Part shown: in pieces, positions 52,141 to 58,463 of the stretch
How positions within the stretch are numbered: position 1 is the stretch's first letter
Layout: each line of letters starts with the position of its first letter
Assembly: GCF_026130605.1 (NCBI RefSeq)
Contig: NZ_JANFAU010000018.1
Span: 1 to 58,463 of the forward strand
Reading direction: 5' to 3'
Length of the DNA: 58,463 nt
Source: Sphingomonas lycopersici
GTDB lineage: Bacteria; Pseudomonadota; Alphaproteobacteria; Sphingomonadales; Sphingomonadaceae
Notes under the pieces: generated by a model
The model's database searches: none
Told to the model about the DNA's origin: nothing
What the model saw: the letters and a program-made list of their open reading frames with translations, nothing else
Program-made: the position numbers and the translations under genes

Positions 52141-52247
52141 GGCTGCACAGTGGTTTTCGGCTGGCACGGTCGGACGCTATGTTGCAGGAAGGTTAATCGA
52201 GACGCTCGGCGCTGGGGTGGAGCCGGGGCAGGCGGAGTAAGTACGCG
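52141..52247 (+). promoter_or_regulatory. ftsA-ftsZ intergenic region, possible ftsZ promoter
   Basis: One of the few real gaps within the dcw cluster (107 bases). TTTTCG and CTATGT stand 17 bases apart (about 52152 and 52175), a weak match to sigma-70 hexamers. A single TTAA half-site (about 52193) is present, but not the TTAA-N7-TTAA CtrA site. GGCGGAG lies 10 bases before the ftsZ ATG. A separate ftsZ promoter is usual in Alphaproteobacteria. Confidence 0.35.
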
Positions 52248-53717
52248 ATGGGAATCGAATTCATCACGCCGGATGCGGACGAGCTGACGCCGCGCATCGC
52301 GGTGATCGGTGTCGGTGGGGCGGGCGGCAACGCGATCGCCAACATGATGCGGGCCGAGGTGCAGGGCGTGGATTTCCTCGTCGCCAACACCGACGCGCAG
52401 GCGCTCAAACAATCCAACGCGCCGCAGAAGATCCAGCTCGGGGCGAAGATCACCCAGGGGCTCGGCGCGGGTAGCCGGCCGGAGATCGGTCGCGCCGCCG
52501 CCGAGGAAACGATCGAGGAAATGTCGCGCCGACTCGAAGGCGCGCATATGTGCTTCATCGCCGCCGGGATGGGCGGCGGGACGGGCACCGGCGCCGCGCC
52601 GGTGATCGCCAAGGCCGCCCGCGACATGGGCATCCTGACGGTCGGCGTCGTCACCAAGCCGTTCGCGTTCGAGGGCAACCGCCGCGCCAAATCCGCCGAC
52701 AGCGGGATCGAGGAGCTGCAGAAGTATGTCGATACGCTGATCGTCATCCCCAACCAGAATCTGTTCCTGATCGCCAACGCCAACACCACCTTCAAACAGG
52801 CCTTCGAAATGGCCGATGAGGTGCTCCAGCAGGGCGTGCGCGGGATCACCGACCTGATGGTCATGCCGGGCCTCATCAACCTCGACTTCGCCGACGTCCG
52901 CTCGGTGATGCAGGAGATGGGCAAGGCGATGATGGGCACCGGCGAGGCCGAGGGCGACGACCGCGCTTTGGTCGCCGCGCAGAAGGCGATCGCCAACCCG
53001 CTGCTCGACGGCGTGTCGATGCAGGGCGCCAAGGGCGTGATCATCTCGATCACCGGCGGCGAGGACATGCGCCTGCTCGAGGTCGACGAGGCCGCGAACC
53101 ATATCCGCGAGCTGGTCGATCCCGAAGCCAACATCATCTGGGGATCGGCGTTCAACCCCGAGCTCGAAGGCAAGATCCGCGTCTCGGTCGTCGCGACCGG
53201 GATCGAGGCCGAAGCGCGCACCGAGGCCCCCGCGGCCGAGCCGGCGCGCGCCTTCACCTTCTCCGCGCCGCGTCGCAGCGAGCCGGCCGCCCCGGCTGCC
53301 GCGCCGAAGGAGGAGGCCGCCGCGGCCGAGCCTGCTGCGGTCGAGACCCCGGCGCCTGAGGCGAAGCCTGCGCCGACCGAGGCCGCCGCGCCGCCGGCCG
53401 AGCCCGCCGACGACGAACTGCTGCTCGGCGCCGAGACGATCGTGCCCGAGCCGGCGCCCGCCGCGACCCCGCCGGCCGCCGCGGAGCAGCCCAAGGTGTT
53501 CGACGACGAAGCGCCCGCGCAGGCGCCACGCCGCCGCTGGCTGTCGTCGGGCGCCGATGCCGAAGAGGAGGCCGCGCCGGCACCACGCGTCAAGCTCGGC
53601 GGCACCCTGTTCGAGCGGATGCAGAACGCCTCGCGCGGGGCGCAGCGCCCCGAGGACGGCGAGGGCAAGGATTCGCTCGATATCCCGCGGTTCCTGCATC
53701 GTCAGAACAACCAGTAA
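52248..53717 (+). CDS. ftsZ: Cell division protein FtsZ
   Basis: Tubulin-like GTPase of the Z ring. 489 residues. Motifs: AVIGVGGAGGNAIANMM, GTP loop AAGMGGGTGTGAAPV (about 106-118), NADFADVRSVM-type synergy region LINLDFADVRSVMQEMGKAM. The core ends about residue 320. A long Ala/Pro/Glu-rich linker (about 325-475) follows, and the conserved C-terminal peptide DIPRFLHRQ that binds FtsA and other partners is intact. Confidence 0.98.
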   Translation: MGIEFITPDADELTPRIAVIGVGGAGGNAIANMMRAEVQGVDFLVANTDAQALKQSNAPQKIQLGAKITQGLGAGSRPEIGRAAAEETIEEMSRRLEGAHMCFIAAGMGGGTGTGAAPVIAKAARDMGILTVGVVTKPFAFEGNRRAKSADSGIEELQKYVDTLIVIPNQNLFLIANANTTFKQAFEMADEVLQQGVRGITDLMVMPGLINLDFADVRSVMQEMGKAMMGTGEAEGDDRALVAAQKAIANPLLDGVSMQGAKGVIISITGGEDMRLLEVDEAANHIRELVDPEANIIWGSAFNPELEGKIRVSVVATGIEAEARTEAPAAEPARAFTFSAPRRSEPAAPAAAPKEEAAAAEPAAVETPAPEAKPAPTEAAAPPAEPADDELLLGAETIVPEPAPAATPPAAAEQPKVFDDEAPAQAPRRRWLSSGADAEEEAAPAPRVKLGGTLFERMQNASRGAQRPEDGEGKDSLDIPRFLHRQNNQ

Positions 53718-53727
53718 GCGCGCATTC

Positions 53728-53762
53728 GGGGAGCGCCGCCGGCGTTGGCCGCGCCGCTCCCC
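53728..53762 (+). terminator. GC-rich hairpin after ftsZ
   Basis: GGGGAGCG (53728-53735) pairs with CGCTCCCC (53755-53762) 11 bases past the ftsZ stop. No T run. It probably marks the end of the dcw transcript or protects it. Confidence 0.5.
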
Positions 53763-53874
53763 CGGATCGCCGTGTGTCGCTTCCGGTCGGTCGCGACCGG
53801 TGCTGGCGGGGCGTGGCTGCACTCGTTAAGGAGGGTGGCATTCCGCCTTTCGACAAGAGAATTTTCCTGACGCG

Positions 53875-56001
53875 ATGAGTCGCCCGATTTCCTTCGCATT
53901 CCTGCTGCTGACATCGGTCGCCGCGACCGCGCCGGCGGCGGTTGCCGCCCAGCTCCAGATGGTCCAGCCGCTGCCCCCGCGCGGGGTGCTCTCCGACGCC
54001 GACAAACTGGCCGAGGCGATGCGCACTCTGGGTGCAAACCCGCGCGATCTCAATGCGTTGATCGAGGCTGGCGAGCTCTCGCTGACGCTCGGCGATCCCA
54101 CCGCCGCCGCCACGTTGTTCAAGCGCGCCGACCAGATCGATCCGATGAACGGCCGGGTGAAGGCCGGGATGGCGCGCATCCTTGTCCAGCAGGAGCGGCC
54201 GGGCGAGGCGCTGCGCTATTTCGACCAGGCGGCGGGCTATGGGCTCGATCCGCGCACCTTCGCGGGGGATCGCGGGCTCGCCTATGATCTGATCGGCGAG
54301 CAGCAGCGCGCGCAGCGCGACTATCGCCTTGCGCTTCAGGCCGGGCCGCAGGACGAGGTGCAGCGCCGCTACGCGCTGTCGCTGGCGATTTCCGGGCGAC
54401 AGGACGAAGCGCTCAAGCAGATCGAGCCCCTGGTGCGCAAAAGCGATCGCGGCGCGTGGCGCGCGCGCGCCTTCATCCTCGCGATGGGCGGAGACGTGGC
54501 GGGCGCGGAGAAGATCGCGAGCACGATGATGCCGCCGAGCATGGCGAGCGGGCTCGCCGGCTTCTTCCAGCAACTGCCGAAGCTTGCGCCGGTCGACAAG
54601 GCATTTGCGGTGCATTTCGGCGAAGTCCGCGCGAGCGCGGCGCGGCTCGCCGATGCGCGGATGACGCCGCCGCTGCCGCCGCTGCCGCCGGAAACCACCA
54701 GCGCGCCGGTGCGCGTCGCCGCCGCCCCGCCGCCCCCGCAGCCCTCCGCCGCCGAGCGCGAGCGCGACCGCCGCGAGCGTGAACGCGATCGTCGCCGCGG
54801 CAAGGTCGCGCCGGTCGTGCCGGTCGCCGCGCCGCCCGCGCAGGTGGCGAGCCAGCCCAATCTGCCCGAGCCGCCGCGCTATCCCGGCAGCGGTGTGGTG
54901 TTCGGCGCGCCGCAGGAAGTGTCGCAGAAGCTGCCGCCGCGCACCTATCCGCCGCAGCTCGCGCAGCGCGATGCCACGCCGCCGTCGCCGCGACAGGTCG
55001 CCAGCGCCGCGCCTCGCCCGGTCGAATCGTCGTCGCCGGCGATCCCGAGCGTGCCGCGCGCCGAGTCGATCGCACCGCCGCCCGCAGCCCCGGCGCCCGC
55101 GCCGGTGGAAACCGCCGCCGCGGCTGCGCCCGTGCCGCAGATCGTGACCCCGACCACCCCCGTTTCGCCCAAGGCGAGCGAGGATACGATCCTCGCGCGG
55201 ATCATCGCGGGGATTTCGGTGCCGCAATCCGAGCTGCACGAGCGCCCGGCGCCCGTCACCGCGCCGCCGCCGCCCGCCGAATCTTCCGCGGTGCGCGTCG
55301 CGCCGCGCCGTGAGGTGGCGCAGACGCTGCCGCCGCGCGCTGTCGTCCGCACCCCGCCCAAACCGGCGCGCGAGGAGAGCGAGGCGACGCCGCCGGTCAA
55401 ATCATCGTCGCGCGCCGCGCGCGGCAAGGCGGTGGACGAGGCCGCCGCGGAGGAGACCCGGGCCACGTCCGCAACCGGCCGCGCCCGGACCGCGGCCAAG
55501 AATCTCGCAATGGTCGATCTCGCGGAGGTCCGCGACAAGCCCGCAGGCGGCCGCAAGGCATCGGCCAAGGCCGACGAAGAGGCCGATCAGGCTGCCGACG
55601 CCGAGGCGAAGCCCGCGAAGAAGCAGACCGCCGCCGAGCGCAAGGCGGAAGCGGCCAAGAAGCTCGCCGCCGCCAAGAAGGCCGAGGAAGCCAAGCAGGC
55701 CGCCGAGGAGCGCAAGGCCGCCAAGGCGCAGCCGTCGCGGATCTGGGTGCAGGTCGCGGGCGGGGCTAATGAGAGCGATCTGCCCAAGGCCTGGGCCAAG
55801 GCGCAGGCCAAGAGCAGCACGCTCAACGGCAAGCACGCCTATACGACGCCGCTGCGCGCCACCAACCGCGTCGTCACCGGCCCGTTCAAGAGCGAGGCCG
55901 AAGCGCGCGCGATGGTCAACAAGCTGCGCAAGGAGGGGATCGAGGCGTTCACCTTCACCAGCACCGCCGGCCAGAAGATGACCAAGATCGAGGGCAAATG
56001 A
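53875..56001 (+). CDS. TPR and SPOR domain envelope protein
   Basis: 708 residues. Signal peptide (about 1-25, ending AVAAQ). TPR repeats at about 40-250 (LGDPTAAATLFKRADQIDPM, RPGEALRYFDQAAGYG). A long Pro/Ala/Arg/Lys-rich, probably disordered section (about 265-615). The C-terminal SPOR domain (about 620-705) starts SRIWVQVAGGANESDLPKAW and has GPFKSEAEARAMVNKLRKEG. SPOR domains bind denuded septal peptidoglycan, so a septal role beside ftsZ is a fair inference. The ATG has no good site; an AAGGAGG 40 bases upstream fits no in-frame start. Overlaps the next gene by 4 bases. Confidence 0.92.
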   Translation: MSRPISFAFLLLTSVAATAPAAVAAQLQMVQPLPPRGVLSDADKLAEAMRTLGANPRDLNALIEAGELSLTLGDPTAAATLFKRADQIDPMNGRVKAGMARILVQQERPGEALRYFDQAAGYGLDPRTFAGDRGLAYDLIGEQQRAQRDYRLALQAGPQDEVQRRYALSLAISGRQDEALKQIEPLVRKSDRGAWRARAFILAMGGDVAGAEKIASTMMPPSMASGLAGFFQQLPKLAPVDKAFAVHFGEVRASAARLADARMTPPLPPLPPETTSAPVRVAAAPPPPQPSAAERERDRRERERDRRRGKVAPVVPVAAPPAQVASQPNLPEPPRYPGSGVVFGAPQEVSQKLPPRTYPPQLAQRDATPPSPRQVASAAPRPVESSSPAIPSVPRAESIAPPPAAPAPAPVETAAAAAPVPQIVTPTTPVSPKASEDTILARIIAGISVPQSELHERPAPVTAPPPPAESSAVRVAPRREVAQTLPPRAVVRTPPKPAREESEATPPVKSSSRAARGKAVDEAAAEETRATSATGRARTAAKNLAMVDLAEVRDKPAGGRKASAKADEEADQAADAEAKPAKKQTAAERKAEAAKKLAAAKKAEEAKQAAEERKAAKAQPSRIWVQVAGGANESDLPKAWAKAQAKSSTLNGKHAYTTPLRATNRVVTGPFKSEAEARAMVNKLRKEGIEAFTFTSTAGQKMTKIEGK

Positions 56002-57167
56002 GCCGCGCGCTCGCGCCCTGCGCGTCCGATCCGGCGCGCGGGCGCGGGCGGCTCCACGCGGAGGAGGGCGGCGCGACGCGCGGCCCGCGCGACGATTATC
56101 AGCGCGATCGCGATCGCATCATCCACTCGATCGCGTTCCGCCGGCTGCGCCACAAGACTCAGGTGTTCCTCGCCCCCGACGGCGATCACTTCCGCGTCCG
56201 GCTGACCCACAGCCTGGAAGTGGCGCAGATCGGGCGGACGATCGCGCGGTCGCTTGGCGTTAACGAGGATCTGACCGAGGCGATCTGTCTCGCGCACGAT
56301 ATCGGCCACCCGCCGTTCGGCCATGCCGGCGAGGATGCGCTCAAGGCGGCGACGCTCGCCGAGGGCGGATTCGATCATAACGGCCATACGCTGCGCACGC
56401 TGATGCGGATCGAGCGCTCCTATCCGCGGTTCGACGGGCTCAACCTGACGTGGGAGACGCTGGAGGGGCTCGCCAAGCACAATGGCCCGGTGCGGCATCC
56501 CGGCTGGGCGCTGGCCGAGGCGGATGCGGCGGCGGGGCTGGAACTCGGCACCTGGCCCAGCCTCGAGGCGCAGATCGCGGCGATCGCCGACGACATCGCC
56601 TATGACAATCACGATATCGACGACGGGCTGCGCGCCGGCCTGCTGAGCCCCGAGCAATTGCACGCGGTGCCGCTGGTCGCACGCGGCTGGGCGGCGGCGA
56701 AGACGCGCTTTCCCGATATCTCCGACCGGCGGCTGTCGCGCGAGCTGGTGCGGCAGCAGATTGGCGCGATGGTGCTCGATCTGATCGGCGAGACGCGGCG
56801 GCGGATCGCCGAATCGGGGGTGCGCGACGCGGCCGACGTGCGCGCCGCGGCGCGCGCGCTCGTCGCCTTCTCCGATGCGATGCGCGAGGAGGAGCGCGAT
56901 CTGAAGCGCTTCATGTACGCCAATCTCTATCACCACCCGCGCCAGCTCGAGGCCGCGGCGGCGGCGCATCGCGTGGTGGCGGGGCTGTTCGCCGCGCTGC
57001 GCGCCGATCCGCTGCTGATGCCCGAAGAATGGCGCGCGGCGCTACCGGCCGAGGAGCCAGCGCTCAGCCGCCATATCGCCGATTATATCGCGGGGATGAC
57101 CGATCGTTACGCGATCCGCGAATATGAACGCGTGGTCGGCCCGGCCGAGATGCCCGAGGGGTTTTAG
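55998..57167 (+). CDS. dgt: dGTPase-like HD-domain triphosphohydrolase
   Basis: Deoxyguanosinetriphosphate triphosphohydrolase-like protein, 389 residues, of the shorter bacterial type. The HD motif residues are visible: FRRLRHKTQVF, RVRLTHSLEVAQIGRTIAR (first His), CLAHDIGHPPFGHAGEDAL (HD pair), GFDHNGHTLRTLMRIE, IADDIAYDNHDIDDGLRAG. Overlaps the SPOR gene (ATGA), so co-transcribed. The exact dNTP substrate is uncertain. Confidence 0.93.
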   Translation: MSRALAPCASDPARGRGRLHAEEGGATRGPRDDYQRDRDRIIHSIAFRRLRHKTQVFLAPDGDHFRVRLTHSLEVAQIGRTIARSLGVNEDLTEAICLAHDIGHPPFGHAGEDALKAATLAEGGFDHNGHTLRTLMRIERSYPRFDGLNLTWETLEGLAKHNGPVRHPGWALAEADAAAGLELGTWPSLEAQIAAIADDIAYDNHDIDDGLRAGLLSPEQLHAVPLVARGWAAAKTRFPDISDRRLSRELVRQQIGAMVLDLIGETRRRIAESGVRDAADVRAAARALVAFSDAMREEERDLKRFMYANLYHHPRQLEAAAAAHRVVAGLFAALRADPLLMPEEWRAALPAEEPALSRHIADYIAGMTDRYAIREYERVVGPAEMPEGF

Positions 57168-57173
57168 AAATCT

Positions 57174-57272
57174 CCGTCATTCCCGCGAAGGCGGGAATCC
57201 ATAAGCACAACCGTCTGCGATTCTATCGCCGGAGCCAGCCAGAATGGATTCCCGCCTTCGCGGGAATGACGG
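57174..57272. repeat. 29-bp perfect inverted repeat between convergent genes
   Basis: Arms at 57174-57202 and 57244-57272 are perfect complements, 41 bases apart. Each arm contains its own palindrome (TTCCCGC-GAAG-GCGGGAA). It lies between dgt and the ABC permease gene, which converge, and may act as a shared transcript end. Confidence 0.9.
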
Positions 57273-57281
57273 GGAAGGGGC

Positions 57282-58136
57282 TCAGTTCTTCAGCTTCCAC
57301 CCGCGCCGCAGCGCGACGTAGCACAGCAGCCCGAGCGCGATATCGAGCGCGAGGATCACCACGCTGCCCACCAGCACCGGCGAATCGGCGGTGCCGAGGA
57401 AACCGTAGCGGAAGCCCGAGATGATGTAGAAGAACGGGTTCACATGGCTGAACGCGCGGAAGGCGGGCGCGAGATGGTCGACCGAATAGAAGGTGCCCGA
57501 GAGGAGCGAAAGCGGCGCGATGACGAAATTGGTCACCGCCGCGGCATGATCGAATTTCTCCGCCCAGATCGAGGTCAGCACCCCGAGGAAGGCGAGGAAC
57601 GCCGCGCCGAGGAAGCCGAACCAGATCACCGCGACCGGATGCACCGGGGTGACATGGACGCCCGGATAGAGCGCCATCGCCGCCCAGCAGATCAGCCCAA
57701 CGAGGAAGGCGCGGGTCATCGCCCCGCCGACCAGCGCCGTCAGCAGCTCCAGATTGGAGAGCGGCGGCTGGAGATAATCGACGATCGTGCCCTGGATCTT
57801 GCCGACCAGCAGCGAGAAGCTGGCATTGGCGAAGGCAGGGTTCATCATCCCCTGGCTGATGATCAGCCCGGGGGCGATGAAATCGGCGAAGGGGATGTCG
57901 ATTCCGCCGACATGCACCGGGCGTTTCGCCCCCGTCGCGATCGTGAAAACGATCAGGAACAGCAAGGTGGTGGCGGCCGGCGCCCATACAGTCTGGAGGT
58001 GCACCTTGAAGAACCGGCGCACCTCCTTCACATAGAGGGTCTTCAGGCCGCCCCAATTGACGTTTCGGATCACCGGAACGCCCGGTGCGTTTCTGATCGC
58101 CGACGGATTATGGCCGATTGGGGGATGGCTGCTCAT
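57282..58136 (-). CDS. ABC-2 type transporter permease
   Basis: 284 residues from ATG 58136; upstream in-frame starts add an unconserved leader. Six membrane spans in the ABC-2 fold: a cytoplasmic LKTLYVKEVRRFFKVHLQT, then FIAPGLIISQGMMNPAFANA, LLTALVGGAMTRAFLV, and SLLSGTFYSVDHLAPAFRAF with NPFFYIISGFRYGFLG, the typical end of the YadH/DrrB/NodJ type. No ATPase gene is within the window on this strand upstream except beyond gcrA, so the partner is not seen. The substrate is unknown. Confidence 0.93.
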   Translation of the reverse strand: MSSHPPIGHNPSAIRNAPGVPVIRNVNWGGLKTLYVKEVRRFFKVHLQTVWAPAATTLLFLIVFTIATGAKRPVHVGGIDIPFADFIAPGLIISQGMMNPAFANASFSLLVGKIQGTIVDYLQPPLSNLELLTALVGGAMTRAFLVGLICWAAMALYPGVHVTPVHPVAVIWFGFLGAAFLAFLGVLTSIWAEKFDHAAAVTNFVIAPLSLLSGTFYSVDHLAPAFRAFSHVNPFFYIISGFRYGFLGTADSPVLVGSVVILALDIALGLLCYVALRRGWKLKN

Positions 58137-58197
58137 CACGCATGCGGGTAGACGCTGCGGCGAGCGGCTGCAACCCGGCCGCCAACGAGGGAAGATT

Positions 58198-58463
58198 ATG
58201 TCGTGGACCGAGGAGCGTATCCAGACGCTCAAGACCATGTGGGAAGGCGGGCAGACCGCGAGCCAGATCGCCGAGGCGCTGGGCGGGGTCAGCCGTAATG
58301 CCGTGATCGGCAAGGCGCATCGCCTCGGGCTGCAGTCGCGCCCGTCGCCGGTCGTGCCGAAGGAGGCCGAGGCGAAGGCGCCGTCCGCGCCCGCCGCCGC
58401 CCCGGCGCCGCGTGCGCCGTCGCCGCCGGTCGCCGCTGCGCCCGCGCCGGTCGTGGCACCGCC
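58198..58463 (+). CDS. gcrA: Cell-cycle regulator GcrA (partial, cut by window end)
   Basis: 88 codons visible from ATG 58198, with GAGGGA upstream. The N-terminal helix-turn-helix MSWTEERIQTLKTMWEGGQT and SQIAEALGGVSRNAVIGKAH, followed by RLGLQSRPSP, is the GcrA signature. The rest so far is an Ala/Pro-rich linker; the C-terminal sigma-70-binding domain lies beyond the window. GcrA activates promoters with methylated GANTC together with CcrM in Alphaproteobacteria. Confidence 0.95.
   Translation, partial: MSWTEERIQTLKTMWEGGQTASQIAEALGGVSRNAVIGKAHRLGLQSRPSPVVPKEAEAKAPSAPAAAPAPRAPSPPVAAAPAPVVAP

Noticed and set aside
52141..52247. CtrA binding site before ftsZ
   Set aside because: Only one TTAA half-site is present; the TTAA-N7-TTAA pattern is missing.
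1..58463. CRISPR array, prophage or insertion sequence
   Set aside because: No regular direct repeats with spacers, transposase, integrase or phage structural genes were recognised on either strand.

Overview
The window looks like chromosome from a high-GC alphaproteobacterium of the Sphingomonadaceae (Sphingomonas-like). This rests on three large TonB-dependent receptors, an UrcA-family protein, NDUFA12 and DUF2155 genes beside aat, a GcrA-type cell-cycle regulator, and a complete alphaproteobacterial division/cell-wall (dcw) cluster. No phage, insertion sequence, CRISPR array or rRNA was recognised. Both window edges are odd: the left edge is a run of homopolymers and the right edge cuts gcrA.

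Left part (1-8.2 kb): a TonB-dependent receptor is followed by an acyl-CoA synthetase, two acyl-CoA dehydrogenase-type proteins (one lacking the middle domain) and a LuxR-type regulator. This looks like uptake, CoA activation and desaturation of a carboxylic acid. Next is a divergent SDR / ArsR-like pair with a palindrome between them. 8.5-12.1 kb: tRNA-Gly(CCC), then an EF-hand lipoprotein and a TonB receptor in one orientation, both carrying a Gly-rich low-complexity segment. 12.4-15.5 kb: pyrD and two envelope proteins of poorly known function.

15.7-25.8 kb: nusG and secE on the minus strand, separated from tRNA-Trp by a plus-strand TPR-sulfotransferase / TonB receptor pair. Then come a GGDEF-EAL membrane protein, an AT-rich intergenic region, an UrcA-family protein and a GlxA-like regulator. 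25.8-34.3 kb is mostly housekeeping: a fatty acyl-AMP ligase, recX, a double cold-shock protein, DUF192, NDUFA12, DUF2155, aat overlapping DUF2155 tail to tail, a ParA-like ATPase, a lipoprotein, a deoxyinosine glycosylase, a cysteine synthase and a small membrane protein.

34.4-53.7 kb is the dcw cluster: mraZ, rsmH, ftsL, ftsI, murE, an unannotated 43-codon frame, murF, mraY, murD, ftsW, murG, murC, murB, ddl, ftsQ, ftsA, ftsZ. Most junctions overlap by 3-4 bases, implying translational coupling. Upstream of mraZ is a dense set of CCCC/GGGG boxes with 10-bp period that fits MraZ autoregulation. Downstream are a TPR/SPOR protein, a dGTPase-like HD hydrolase, an ABC-2 permease (minus) and the start of gcrA. 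Palindromic intergenic repeats of a few related families sit in many gaps, including two inside the dcw cluster.

Strongest candidates for something undescribed: the small frame between murE and murF; the EF-hand/TonB receptor pair with matching Gly-rich segments and a second TonB-box-like motif inside the receptor; the middle-domain-less acyl-CoA dehydrogenase; the duplicated motif in the extended FtsL; and the TPR-sulfotransferase/TonB receptor pair.
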